A program made the translations under genes and the position numbers. Shown here piece by piece: positions 34,426-46,520 of a stretch of DNA of 64,000 nt. Numbering within the stretch: the stretch's first letter is position 1; each line of letters starts with the position of its first letter. The DNA lies in assembly GCF_020497125.1 (NCBI RefSeq), contig NC_059084.1, positions 7,591,501 to 7,655,500 on the forward strand, given 5' to 3'. The notes beneath the pieces were generated by a model. It ran no database searches and had not been told where the DNA came from. It was given only the letters and a program-made list of their open reading frames with translations. Source of the DNA: Mauremys mutica (Eukaryota; Chordata; Testudines; Geoemydidae).

Positions 34426-35690
34426 ATGAGCATTAGAGCATATTAATGGAAAGGGGAGTTTTACAATTATAAATTAGATAGCAAAATTAAAGAAGGGGTA
34501 TAAACCCTCATGCCTCAGGGCATCAGCCCAACTCTAATGGAGGAGTCCGAAGAAGCTTTCCTCTTGAATGATTATTCTGGTATTGTCCGTAGTTTGATGG
34601 ATCTTTCTCCGAAGCATCTTTTTCTGACCGCTGTAAGAGACAGGATACTGGACGTGACGGCTGACTGGCCTGACCCACAATGGTACTTTCTATTTTTCTA
34701 GATAAATATTGGAAACATGATCCTAAGAGTTATGCTCATCCAGGCAAAGAACACACACACACACACACACAAAAATACCATGTGCACCAAACCCAACCAT
34801 CACTGCTCAAATTTTTGAACCTCAAGTCTGCACAATCTATGGTCCAACAGCTAGTCAGAAAAGTTCTTCATTAAATAACTGAGACTAATAAACGTAAGAG
34901 AATCATAAACTACAAGTGGGGAAAGTGTGAACTGAAAGGGGTGAGGCTAAAGTCACTTTATTTATTGTGACTCACCCATGGGGTTCTCACTGCAATTATC
35001 ACTTAATATTTCAAATAATTAAATCTCAGCTGAATTTTCCCTTTCAGTCCCCTTTAATAACACTGGAGTTGGATATTCCATTAAGACACTTTTTGCATGT
35101 GTCTTTCCTGAAGCATCTGCTTCTATTCATAGTTCAAGGGTCCGGCTCATTGTCATTCTGAATTCACCTGGCATTCACTCTAATGCCACTGATCCTAATG
35201 ACTTAATTTTGTATTCATGGTGGGGATTGCATGTACTCTTCACAGACATTCCACTTTCCTTTAGCTTTAATTACTGGACACTTAGAATAATATGTTACTG
35301 GAAGTAGCTATTGCTATATTTAGCTTGGTGATTTTTAGACTGTATCATTCCCCTGCCTCGAGATGATGGCAAAACCCAGGGAAATGTGAAGCCTAGTAGA
35401 ATGCTAGCTGTGATAGCCACCTTAAGAACTTGGCATCTGATCCAAAGCTCATTGAAATCAGGGAACTCTTTCCAAAATGACATCTCCCTGTGCCAGAAAG
35501 GGGGCGCTGCTCCATGGGAGCATTCCCCCACCAGGGACAAGCAGTGATGCACTCCCAGGGGAGGCAGTAGCTGCACAGATCAGTGAATTCCCCAACTGCC
35601 GTGTCTGTGTCTCCTCATGTGGAACAGCACCGGCTGGTGTCGTGCATCCAGGTAGAGTTGAGGACTCTCATGTTCCCCCATAACCCCAAG
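34426..35690. other. Unique DNA with a (CA)10 tract
   Basis: A 20-base (AC)n tract lies at 34751-34770. Otherwise unique; no coding exon is identified. Confidence 0.35.
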
Positions 35691-35778
35691 GTATTTGTGT
35701 GATTTCCTTTCCACAGGAAGCCCTGTGGTATTTCTATCCATTGAATGGCCCATAGGGGCCCCAGCAAAGCCTAGGTAT
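35691..35778. repeat. Local duplication, copy A (about 88 bp)
   Basis: 'gtatttgtgtgatttccttt', 'ccacaggaagccctgtggta', 'tttctatccattgaatgg' and 'caaagcctaggtat' are shared, in the same order and orientation and at roughly 80% identity by eye, with 36296-36383. It has a splice-acceptor-like pyrimidine stretch and CAG, but no exon can be shown. Confidence 0.65.
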
Positions 35779-36295
35779 AGTCACAGTGAACTTTTCACTA
35801 CTGGAGTAGGGACTGGAAGCCCTTCAGTTTTTGTGAAAGCTGCATCTTGCCAGTAGACGTTACTGGCCCAAATTCTCCATGGGTGTCCAAAAACTGCCTA
35901 GCCCGTGCACCCGCTTACCCAATCCCCCAACTTCTCCCACCGGCATGTGCACTGAACATGATGGTAATTGTGGGCAAATTTGCATCGTTGGTACAACTCC
36001 AGTACCTCGCACTGGGGATGATGTCACTCGGTGAGTCTGTGTTCTGGACTTCCCAGGCAAACAATACACTGCGAGTTTATGCAAGGCCTGGTGGAAACCT
36101 GCACCTTAGTCAAAAATCCCAGTAGCGTTTATACCGCAGAGCACTTAAATGGCTCTTTACCTGGCAAAGATTCCCCTTCACTAATGTTCATGGGACATGC
36201 TTAGAAAGTATCTGTCCATTACAATAAATGTTGAAACTCAGCCAAGGTCTGGCATGATTCTGCCTGTTGCCATGTGCTGTGTAGCTAATGCCTTG
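35779..36295. other. Unique DNA between the duplicated copies
   Basis: 36123-36140 ('agcgtttataccgcagag') resembles the sequence just after copy B (36381-36398, 'tatcgtttatattgcagatg'). The 344 bases 35779-36122 may therefore be an insertion within copy A. This is inference only. Confidence 0.35.
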
Positions 36296-36383
36296 GTATT
36301 TGTATGGTTTCCTTTTCCACAGAAATCCCTGTAGTATTTCTATCCATTTAATGGTCTATAAGGGCCTCATCAAAGCCAGGTAT
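36296..36383. repeat. Local duplication, copy B (about 88 bp)
   Basis: Counterpart of 35691-35778: 'gtatttgtatggtttccttt', 'tccacagaaatccctgtagt', 'atttctatccatttaatgg', 'caaagccaggtat'. Confidence 0.65.
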
Positions 36384-37145
36384 CGTTTATATTGCAGATG
36401 GCTGCTGACATGATATAATCCACCTTAACAGGCAGGCTGTTAAAGGTCAGAGTCCCACTTCACTTCTGTTATTAGCTTTGAAGTTGGTAATATGCTGAAT
36501 TCTCTCTCTGTGTCTTTTTCTTTTAGAGGGAGAAAAGACACTATTTACTGCCTGGCTCTTCATCAACATAATTGGTAGCTTCTTTAGGCTCTCCCTGCTT
36601 TAAAACCTGCTGTAAATCAGCTGTACAAAGCCTGGTCTTTGAAAAATTCATGGGAGGAAGAACAACCCAAGTAACAGTTTGCAGGAGAGGGGCAGTGTCT
36701 GCTCCAGATGTGTGCGGAAGGCAGACAAGGCCATGTCGTTTTCATCCTCCATTCCCCCATGCTGGATCCAGACTAAAAACAGCTCTTAGACAGGAGGATG
36801 CTGTTGGTGATAACGATCCTGTCAGGATCAGCAACATCTGTACCACCAATCCCACAACAATAGACCGACGAGGCGAATAGACATCTGTGATCTGAACCGG
36901 CAGGGAGTTCACTGGCTGGGCTGGAACTTCATCTCTATCAATTGCTTTCATCAATAGGATAGCAGCCATTCCAGACTCTTCCTCTCTCTGAAACAATTCT
37001 AGGGGTGCTCCACCTATGCGTAAAGCTTGTGGGCCTGGCTGCTTCTAAGGCAGCCATCAAACCTTGGGGCTTGAATCATTACAATAAGGCACACTAGAGA
37101 CCCAGAGAGAGGTCTCAGAAAGCGAAAGGAGTTCAAATTATCCCC
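36384..37145. other. Unique DNA, no gene seen
   Basis: A polypyrimidine stretch followed by AG near 36500-36526 looks like a splice acceptor, but no open, domain-bearing exon follows. Confidence 0.3.
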
Positions 37146-37275
37146 ACTTTGATTGTCAGCTCTTGGAGGCAGGGACTGTCTCTTTGAGTTTGTTTGTACA
37201 GCACCTGGCACAATGAAGCCCTCATCTGTGGCTGGAGTGCCTAGGTGTTGTTGCAATACAAATAAGATGACAATG
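37146..37275 (+). repeat. MIR-like SINE tail fragment
   Basis: 'ttgattgtcagctcttggag', 'gcagggactgtctctt', 'tgtacagcacctggcacaat' and 'gcctaggtgttgttgcaata' are the plus-strand tail of the MIR-like family. A palindrome fragment ('cctgcaaacacttatgcaca') follows at 37279-37345. Confidence 0.65.
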
Positions 37276-37460
37276 CAGGGCCCAATCCTGCAAACACTTA
37301 TGCACATGCTTAAATATAAGCATCCGAATAGTCTGAGTGAAATGAAGTCAAGCGTGTATGTAAGTGTTGATAGGATTGGGGCCCACATTTTTTCAGGCTG
37401 CTGTCCCACATCTGAACCCTAGTAATATAATATAATGTAGCCCAACTGCCTAGGAAATGA

Positions 37461-37614
37461 TCATAGAATATCAAGGTTGGAAGGGACCTCAGGAGGTCAT
37501 CTAGTCCAACCCCCTGCTCAAAGCAGGACCAATCCCCAAATGGCCCCCTCAAGGATTGAACTCACAACCCTGGGTTTAGCAGGCCAATGCTCAAACCACT
37601 GAGCTATCCCTCCC
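37461..37614 (-). mobile_element. Turtle-type tRNA-derived SINE with CR1-like tail, minus strand
   Basis: On the minus strand a tRNA-like head starts near 37614. It has a pol III A box TAGCTCAGTGG (reverse of 37597-37607) and a B box close to GAGTTCAATCC (reverse of 37553-37563). It ends in a CR1-like 3' tail ('gaggtcccttccaacc' and 'tattctatga') at 37461. Known biology: such SINEs are transcribed by RNA polymerase III and copied by the CR1 LINE whose tail they share. This copy is shorter than 61140-61316, lacking about 24 bp in the middle. The head is not a functional tRNA gene. Confidence 0.88.
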
Positions 37615-40063
37615 CTGAGGGTGCAAGCCTATCTGATGCAGCCAGAACACTGAATTCGGCATGGAAGTCGATTTCTTTCTAAATTCTGCTGTGTTAGCCT
37701 ACAAAGCGAAAGAGTTTGCAAAACTTTCTGCAGTGCAAAATTTCGCCTAATTTGGAAAATATTACAGAGAATTATAATTTAGCCTTTGGATGAGGGATAA
37801 ATATTACAGGTACTCATGAATAAGAAGAAAGCTTTCTCTCCTAAGTCAGCCTAGGAACTCTGATTTGGGCTGAGGCCTCTCTTGACTGAGGCCCGTACTA
37901 CCTTGCTTCCGAATTGGACAGAACACTGAGATCGCCAGGCTCAACTGCTGTTCAGAATGAACTGGAATTGCTGGCCTGTCCATGATAACGCAGGAATGGT
38001 GGCTAGCTCCTAGTACACACAGGGCTGAATTCTGTTCGGAAAAACATTCTGACCCATTGATTTCAGAGGCTGACTGGAGAGTCTAGCAGAACTTGGGCTT
38101 TGGCCTTTTTTGCTTTTTTCCTTTTCCAAATATCCCCGAAAGGATCAAGTTAGTATCCGAGGTGGGGCTGTTGTTATGACTGAGTTATTATTTTGTAGTA
38201 TTGTCCTTGCTAAGGAAGAGCATTATGTGCTTGATCCTGAAAGCAGCTGAGCACTCTTCCCCCATCCAGCAAAGCCTGTAAGCACATGCTTCACTTTAAA
38301 GCATGTGAGTCGCCCCAGTGTTCTAGCTGGGCTTCCATGGAACTAGTCAGATGCTTAAAATTAAGCAAGTGCTTAAGTGCTTTCCTAGATTGGGACTTTT
38401 GCTATATCTGTTCTTTTGAAGCTATGCGGCAGCCCTTTCTGATTTTTAAATAGGCCAGTTTTTCCTTTGCTGGTGCAGTAACCAGGTCTTTGATCTCGAC
38501 AGTATTTACGCTTTGCCTGAAGATGGCGCTATTGAACGCCTGTGACTCAGGGAGAGCTGAATCAGGCCCACAGCTGCAATTGCAGTTCTATTAATACAGC
38601 ACCTTCTGGCCAATAATCACAGTTCATCTGACTCATAAAAAATTCATGTCCTTTCACATTTGACTACTGGATTAGGGTTTACTGGGGATAAAACAGCAGA
38701 GGTCACTAGCAGCCTTGCAAAAAGCAAACCTGGGTGTTCTTGGGAAAAGGGCTTTTTTCCTTTATATGTCCACAGATCTGGAGGTCTGAATTGCCCTCCT
38801 GCTTTTCAAGGTTACGTCTTTAACCCATACAGTTCCTGATTCCAAGTATGAATCTTCCCACTGTAGCATCTCTACCTGTGCAAATCTCACCCTCTAGGAC
38901 TGAAGGCGTGGCTTCAAAACATTTCAATACATTGAGAGACACCTTTCAGTAACCAGAAGGTTAGAGGGGTTGGTATTTCCCCCTTGCAGCTCCATATAAA
39001 ATAACACAAACAGGTTAACAAATTCCCCCTGCCTTTTCATTATCCCCAAATTCTCCCATCTGGGAAATGTCAGAGCCACAAGAAGCCGAAATCACCAAGT
39101 TAATCACAAAGATACCTGGAGCCGGGGGAGGGCAGCATGGCCTGTGATGTTTACAGAGACCCTTTCCTTTGAATTCATATTAGGCTTAGCAGTTCGTGTT
39201 GGGAAAATTCCTGGGATCAGGGCCAGAATGTGGGTGGGTGGGGGAGGAGAGAGCCAGTGCCAGGAAAAGCTCAAAGGCTAATTGATTTATACAGGAGAGG
39301 GGCTTTCTCTAGCCAAGCCCAAGTTCCCATGCATAGGGGCCAATATTGAGCACCCTTGCCCTTCTCTCAGGAGGAAAATTAGATCAATTAAAGGTAAATT
39401 TAAAATCAGACGCAACCTTACTGGAATTATTGCTGAGCAAAAAGGCATTCCCCATCTCTGTCCTCACCCCCATCGGCATAGGTAGTGTCAACACTGAATC
39501 ACTGCTGTGGCTCAGCTGTACCTCTGTAGTGGTTTGTGTAGGCATCCCTTATACACCTGCCGTTCTGCACCCTTCAGCATGGGAGAATCTCCCAGTTTCC
39601 CATAAGGGAGGCAGGGGCTACTTCTTTTCTGTGGCCGCTCCACGGCGGGTCTGGCAGAGTCAGAAATAGAGCCCCGGATTCTTGACTTTCCCTCACCTGC
39701 TCTAATCACTGCAACGCTGCATGTCTTGTGATGATTCCGGTCAAAGTTCAGGGGGCTTTTGTGGAAGGATGTTTTGCCAGGGTCATGCTGTAGCCTGTTC
39801 TTAAAAGGGAGACGTGCAAAAGGAAAACCACTGAACCACCAAAGCATTCTGGGAGAAAGCTATTATGGCCCTCGCTTAGCAGTGACTTTACACCCCTGTT
39901 TATCAAGTGTTTTGCCTTCTTTTGGTGTAACATTACATACACTCCACCCTTATTTATGATTCCATCCTTGAGAACCAAATTTTCTGATGTGTTATATAAA
40001 AAGGTATTTTTATGACAGGAATAATTGATCATAATGGGGGTTAGCATAAGCTGAAGTCTGCAA

Positions 40064-40100
<37 letters not shown>

Positions 40101-42220
40101 GTGGTACACGAGAGTGTCCCAAAGAGGATAAGATATGAAGGACAGGATAAACGCCAATACATTCATTCAGCAGGGTAATGTTTGTGACTCAGCGTTCCCT
40201 CCACTGCAAAGTTCAGAGCCAGATCCTGAGCTGAATCAGGACTCCCGCAGAGTTCATACCTCGATGTTCTGGCAAACCAAGCTATGACATTCACATCTGA
40301 ACTTCCCCGCCGTTCCAAAGGGTTGGTTTCAGCATTCCAGTTTGGTCTGTTAGAGTGACAAGCTGAGCTATGACGTTCAGATCTGAACTTCTCCTAAGTT
40401 TTGGCATTGCCATTAAGAGCCATTCCTAGGGCCCAAGCCTGATTCGCTGGGAGTTAAAGTAAAGTTTTGACACGGCCTCTCAAGCCCCTAGTCTGTTTAA
40501 GTCTAAATTCCAGGCCTTTCCTAAATCCTGTCATCTGTCTGTGCATCATTCACAAGCTTTCTAAAGTTTCCCATCATTCTTGGCCGTTGGAAACTCTCTT
40601 TGGATCTTCCTTTTGTTTACAATGAGGAAGGAGTTAACAGAGGTTCCAGAGGAAAAGGTCAGCATAGTTCAAGAAGCATTAGGAAGAGCTTCTCAGGCCC
40701 GCTTTGATCTGTGGAGGATTTAACCAGTCAATAAGGCTGCCTCAGAGCCACATCTAGGGAAGAACCAGCATTGCCCAGATGCCCTATCTTTGGAGCCACT
40801 GGAAGGCCCTTGTCTGTGTCCCTGGCCTCACTAGTACAAGTCACTTGGGGTTTATGGCTGGAAAGAGAATGAGTCAACAGGCTCCGTGACTGGTAGTACC
40901 ATGCACGGCCTCCCATTGGACTCCAGTCGCCTCCGCCGCGCTGACTGTTTGTAATTGCTGATGAGGCAGACTGTTTGCTCCTGCCACGTCCATGGCAATA
41001 CAGTAAAAGTTTACAAAGGGCTAGAGCTTAATCATGAGCTTGTGAAAACAGCATTCAGGGCTCCTCTGCCCCACGGTTCAAAGTCTGAAGTGTGCTCGCA
41101 GATTTAGTCTTGTATTTATGTAACTGCTTTTCCGCGGAGAGGAGTCATTTCTCGTAGGTCTCATTTATAAGAAACAAGATATATGGGGTGAAAACAAAAA
41201 TACTGTGACTGGAAAGGAGTTTTGTGTGTTAACTTCCAAACTCACTGGGCTAATGTGCTCTTACAGGGCTGAATTTGTCCCATTAGCTTCACATATGCAG
41301 GAGGATCTGTTTAAAAATCCTTGAATATAATGCGCCTCCATTTACATTGGAATTGGATGGCACTGGGGCTGAAGTATTTGGAACCTAGGATCTTCCCTCT
41401 CTTCGGACATTAATAAAACATGGTGGGTCAGACTTTCAAGTGCTCAGCCCCCACAGCGTGGCCTAGATTTTCGAAAGCACTCCGATCCCAGTTGCCCTAA
41501 ATAAGGGTCACATTTTCAGAAGTGTTTAGCACCCAGCAAGTTCCACTGTGACACCCAGTGCTTAGATTTTTAAAAATTGGCCCTTACTTCCCTCCCTAAA
41601 CAGGAACTAAGCTTCCTTGAAAATTTGGGCCCCATTTTGCATGCTGAGTCCCATCTGAAAATTCTGTCTGGCAGCATAAAATAAATCTTGTCGTCTCCTA
41701 GGTCTGATTCTGTCTTCAGCATTTGTTTCCTGGAGGAATTCCTTTGGTTTGCCAGCTGATGGAATTCTTCAATTTCACTGTGACTATGTTACAGTCACTT
41801 CCTATGCAGCCTGATTTAAATCACTGACTATTAAAGGAAACCATTATTGCACATTCTGTTCTGTAAGATGGGGAAGGTGCATGTCGGTAAATATCTTTTT
41901 TTATGTCTGAATGCTATTTCAATTAACTCGACATGTCCATGTTGCTTTGTCATTCCTTTTCATTTTAAATAATTATCACCGCGTTCTCACTTGCTCATTG
42001 TGTTTCAAATTCACTTAAACCATCAGAGCTCAAAATTACAGAAGCAGAACTGTGAGGCAGCCGGCTGTTTGGCCCTTAGGGAAATGACTGGAAGAGGCAG
42101 AACAGAGAAGGTGGAAAGAAACTTTATATTGAGGGCATTGAGCCATATTTTACCCTGATTTACACCAGGTGCAATTTCAGAAAGGATTGCACATTAAGTC
42201 AGGATAGAATTTAGCCCTAA
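37615..42220. other. Mostly unique DNA with palindromes and a (TG)n tract
   Basis: A palindromic 'aagcacatgcttcac...cttaagtgctt' repeat lies at 38225-38400. A direct pair of about 30-bp 'agctatgacattcacatctg'-type units lies at 40280-40309 and 40366-40394. 41430-41690 is an inverted 'attttcaaag'-type repeat cluster. 42145-42215 is a 'gatttacacc'-type palindrome fragment. ORFs (for example 39346-39669, 39512-39847) overlap antisense and carry no domain. Confidence 0.35.
40067..40103. repeat. (GT)n microsatellite
   Basis: A GT-dinucleotide run with one gc interruption near 40095. Confidence 0.95.
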
Positions 42221-42394
42221 CTGCTTGTCTGCCCATGAAAGTTATTCCAGAATAAAGTGGATGTGATTTTAAAGGGGAATAGCTATTCCAGAATATCTCC
42301 ATGTATGGATGCTCTTATTCCAGAATAAGCATTTTTCTGGTTTAGCTGGATCCACTTCCAACTATTCCAGAATAGCTCCATGTGTAGACAAACA
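42221..42394. mobile_element. MITE with TIRs, about 174 bp
   Basis: The left arm 'ctgcttgtctgcccatgaaa' then 'gttattccagaata' is mirrored by the right arm 'tattccagaatagctccatg' then 'tgtagacaaacag'. TAA precedes (42218-42220) and TAG follows (42395-42397), compatible with a degraded 3-bp Harbinger-type target duplication. 'attccagaata' is also repeated inside. No transposase frame. Confidence 0.65.
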
Positions 42395-42420
42395 GTAGAA
42401 ATCAACTTTAAAATACAAGG

Positions 42421-42483
42421 GTGAAATCCTGTGCCCATTAAAGTCAAAACTTTCATTGACTTCATTTGGGCCAGGATGTCACC
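42421..42483. repeat. Short palindromic repeat, 'gtgaaatcctg' type
   Basis: 'gtgaaatcctgtgcccatta' against 'gggccaggatgtcac', with a 'aaagtcaaaa / ttgacttcat' hinge. A more diverged relative of 28936-29003. Confidence 0.55.
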
Positions 42484-44757
42484 CCCAAATGTAGGTGTTA
42501 GGATTGCAACGGAAAAGAGCTTTAATTCCACTGATTTCCTTTCACTGTCTGTATACCCTCCTGCCTCTCCCTCTCTTTATCTAGTGTTGGCACACTAGTT
42601 GGTCCCCACCAACACGCACACACCCCTGTGCCACTGAGCTACCGTCCAGTGTTTTTTCATCTCCTCGGTTCTCCATACCATGTCAAATCCTACCTGGATC
42701 CATCATCTCTGCATTCTCTTCATCTCTCTCTCCCTCTGCTATTATTTATCATCATACTTCCATTTTGGATGACTGCTCTTATTAATAATGTTGCACACTA
42801 TTGGCTAAATCTCCAGTAGGTTCCCCATCATACACTCAGTAGGTTTCCAGATGAGAAGTAGAATCAAAGTGAACTGGCTGGTTCTGGAGATTAGTAATGG
42901 AACATTGAAGCCTGTCAATTATTGGTTTGAATCCAATCCAGATCAGTAGGGAGTGAATGGGATCATCTGACCTTTTTCAGTGGTCTGTGTGAAATGTGGC
43001 TTCAGGGAAGCCAAGACTGGAATAGGCCTGGAAAGTTAAATACTTTCCCCCCCTTAGAGGTGCAGAAGAAGGGTTGTGGCCCATTGGTGGAGAAGCTTGA
43101 ATAAATGTGTTATTGTCATTAATTTTTCTCCTCCACTCTTCATTAACCATGTCCTAGGTTCTGAACCTGTCTTTTAAAAGGGAGTCCATACATCTTTCCA
43201 AAGTCTTACTCCCTCCCAGGCTAAACCTTAAGAGACAAAGGCATACATACTGGTCACTGCAGAGGAAAGCACGTGGAAATGGGGTCACAGGGAGCAAAGA
43301 GTTTATGTATGGGAAAGGCAATTAATTGGCTGGAGTCCCATGCCAAGTAGCCACCTCCAAGCCATCCATGGCTGCTACATAGGAGCTTAGTTACACTTGG
43401 TCAGGGAAAAGAACATGGCCAACCTGAGGTGGGGAGGAACTGGAAAACACTGCTCAGCCATCATGGTTTCTTTTTCAGAACACCAGGGAGTGGTTGACAG
43501 GAGTGGCTGGGAATCAAGCTAACCAACACATGACTTGAGACCGTCGAAGGAATTCTCATGGATATTACCTGTCAATAACAGCCAATGCGAATATTGCAGC
43601 CACGGTCCCTTTGTTGTTAATACTACCACTGGGGGACGATGCAGTAGACCAGTAGCTCTCAAAAGGCCATGCACATCTGAAGAGCAGCACTCCCGTTCTT
43701 CCTCCTGCTCAAAGCACCTACCTTCTGATCATCATCCTCCGCATCTCCCCATAAAGTTACCTGTGCAGACTGGGTGAGGGGAGAGGTGGTTAGCAGGCCA
43801 AAAAGCCTGCTAAAGCAAATCCAAATACTATAAGACAATTTGACACCATCAAACTTTTTTCACATGTTCATCCACGCTGCCCTCAGAAATGAGACCCATG
43901 AGTTCCCAGGATGGGCTTATGTAAGACACAAGCAAAGCATATAAATATAGGCATATCGGAAAGCTCCAAGGTTTCTAGTCCAAGGACGTGGAATTATTCA
44001 AAGAGATAAGCACCAAAAAAGTTCATTAGCCATAGAGGGCAGTATTTATTTGAACAGGACAAAACCAATAGGGAAAATACAGTAGGCTGGCAAAGTAAAT
44101 ATTTCAAGCTGTGTTTCCATTAACTGTAAATTCCCTTTGCAAATTATCCCTGTGTTTTTTTCCTTGCACTTGAAACCATTGTTGCTTTCAGAGACTTTGC
44201 AACCCTTATCTTGATTCAAAATGTTAAACTCCTTGAGTCAACGGTTCCTAGTGTTTCAGTTTGTTGTTTCAGTGATTTATCAGAGCAATGGGAGTCAGAA
44301 TGAGGTATTCTTTGGAAAAGTTTGCTTGAAACATTGAAAAGGAAAGCCTACATCTGAAGGCATGAATGGGATTTTTAAAAAGAATGCCTGGGTCGTACGA
44401 GAGACAGCGTGTCATTTTTCTGAAGCAGTTTGTTTGACAGTAAAAACCAATGCAACAAATACCCTTGTTGCACTAAAATTGTATTATTTTCAGTCTTCTA
44501 TTCTACAAATAAGACCTTTCTTTTCTAGTAAATGTGTTTTGGTTGTGCATACAGAAAATTCATTTCTTTAACAGACCAATTCTTTCATGGAAACAATTCT
44601 GTGTTGTTTTACCTTCAGGTGCATTTTCCACATGTTTATTTATTAGTCATTTTAAAAGGCTTTTGTATATTGGCTTTATTTGTATTTATTTATTTTCATG
44701 GTGCAATATATATAATATAAAAATGTCTGTTCCTGTACAAGGAATAATCTTCCTGTT
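42484..44757. other. Unique DNA, no gene seen
   Basis: Pyrimidine-rich stretch at 42550-42740. A+T-rich from about 43800 on. No recognised repeat or exon. Confidence 0.3.
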
Positions 44758-45055
44758 AAAAAACTGGCCTGGATACTGGGTTCAACTCCTGGTCTGCCAC
44801 CAATCTGGATTCAGTCCCAATTCTGTTACAGGTTACTTGCATGACCTTGGGGAATCTGCATAATCTCTGTCTGCCTCAACTCCCCAGCTATAAAATGGGG
44901 ATAATGGTACTGCTTTTGTCTGTTGAGGCTATTTAAATTGTAAACTATGTGGGACAGAGTTTCTCTTCCTATCTGTCTATAAAGTGCCTAGGACAATGAG
45001 GCTCTGATCTCAGTTAAGGCCCATTGGTGCTTCTGTAATACAAACAGGAAGTATT
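44758..45055 (+). repeat. MIR-like SINE, nearly full length
   Basis: A diverged tRNA-like head (44770-44800, 'ggatactgggttcaactcct') is followed by the MIR core at 44830-44915 ('catgaccttggggaatctgc', 'agctataaaatggggataat') and the reptile-type tail at 44935-45055 ('ataaagtgcctaggacaatg', 'gctctgatctcagttaag', 'gtgcttctgtaatacaaa'). It serves to link the tail-only fragments elsewhere in the window to the MIR core. Confidence 0.75.
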
Positions 45056-45142
45056 CAAATCTTTCCCTATACTAGGAAGATTAGAGTAGCTGGAAGGAAT
45101 TCTGGACTACATTTCTGATGTTCAGTATTTGCTTGTGATGAC

Positions 45143-45458
45143 AGTGTTTCCAGCTGTCATGATTTTATCATGAATCTTGCAATATTGTTTTTTTTCTTTA
45201 AACTCCCCTTCCCCCGGCTCCTGAAGTCATGTTGTTATGTGAGAATCTCCATTTTCATTTTTTAAAAGGAGGGGTTCACATGCCTTGTGGCAGAGGAAAA
45301 ACTTGAAAACATGAACCCTACCGGTTCAAACACTTGAAGACAATTAAAAGGAACACAAAATATACCTTTTAAAACAAACCCTCATGATTTTAAGACAATC
45401 TCATCATTTTGAGGGCCAAATTTGTGGCCTTTTTTTAATGCCCACCATTTGCAACACT
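45143..45458. repeat. Foldback-type repeat, 'tcatgatttt' family, about 316 bp
   Basis: Starts 'agtgtttccagctgtcatga' and ends '...tgcccaccatttgcaacact', roughly inverted. The interior carries 'tcctgaagtcatgttgttat' and 'cctcatgattttaagacaat'. It is related to 29752-29995 and 62670-63143. The superfamily is unknown and the copy is strongly diverged. Confidence 0.45.
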
Positions 45459-46297
45459 ATGACAATTGTTACAAATGCAACAATCCAAAGTTTTGCATTT
45501 AAATGTGCCTGGATCTGCCCTTCTCTTACCCTGAAAGAGGTAAATTCTCAGTGGGCTGCACAGGGAACCCCATTAATAGCAATGGGTAAACGCACTTATG
45601 CATGCGTGCTCACTTCAGTCCTTTCCCACACGTGCAGTTTCCTTCAATCGGTGGCTCCAATTAAAGGGCCACCTTGGAAGAGTTAAGAGTTTCAGACTGA
45701 TAGCTCTGAGGAGAGACTTGTCTAGCATTCCTCTGCCAGCGGAAGAGTGGGGGGGGGGTGGATTCAGGATGGGGACAGATGAATCCAAACTAGAATGAGT
45801 TAGGTGTCGGCAGACAGTGGACCTTCCTATGTGCCACTATAGTCCCAAGATGTTGATTGTGTGTGATATACCCACTTGACCCTAATGGATTTGGTGCATG
45901 CTCAGTGCCCCCACGGGAGGCAAAACCACAATGGTCTCTGTCAATCTACGGTGACAGGGGAAATCCTTCTTGTCTCCAAAGCTGGGGGTCAGCTGACAAA
46001 CAGGGCTCGATCCTACCAGTTGTTGGATGCCTCTATCGTCCCATTGATATCCTGAGGTATCATTGGTGTCCTACTAATAGTCTTCCAGTTCCTAAATCCC
46101 CAGTTATGTGGATTCTGCCAGGACCGTCTGAGGCAGATAATTTATACATGAAATACTATTTTTCTTAATTTTTAGAGATCAGACTCTGCCGTCGGTAACC
46201 CCTGTTCATCTCCTGGAAGGTGGCCTGAGGATTTGGCACCAGACATTTGAGGAGAGATACAGTGGCCAATGATGAAAATGAAGTCTGAGGGTAAAAA
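45459..46297. other. Unique DNA
   Basis: Contains a G run near 45748-45759. No repeat or gene is recognised. Confidence 0.3.
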
Positions 46298-46520
46298 GCA
46301 TGGTCCCATGGCTAGGGCACTCACCTAGGCTTTGGGAAACCTGGGTTCAAGTCCCTGCTCTGCCACTGACTTCCTGTCTGCCCTTGAGCGAGTCATTTAG
46401 CCTCGTAGTGCTTCACTGCCTTGCCTGTAAAATGGGAATAAAGTATTTCCCTTCCTCAGTGTTGTAGAGATAGCTACAGTGAGGCACTCAGATGCCAGTA
46501 ATGGGGGCCATGTGAGTACC
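46298..46520 (+). repeat. MIR-type SINE with readable pol III boxes
   Basis: The tRNA-derived head has an A-box-like 'tggctagggca' (46309-46319) and a B box GGTTCAAGTCC (46344-46354) close to the GGTTCGANTCC consensus. The core 'cgagtcatttagcctc' and 'ctgtaaaatgggaataaagt' follows at 46388-46445. This is the best-preserved MIR head in the window. Confidence 0.8.

Noticed and set aside
36500..36900. Possible exon after a polypyrimidine-AG
   Set aside because: The following frames give no recognisable protein and there is no matching donor that I could defend.
37553..37614. Possible tRNA gene on -
   Set aside because: A and B boxes are present, but the head is joined to a CR1-like tail and a second diverged copy exists; it is a SINE.
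46298..46370. Possible tRNA gene on +
   Set aside because: The box-bearing head continues into a MIR core; it is a SINE head.
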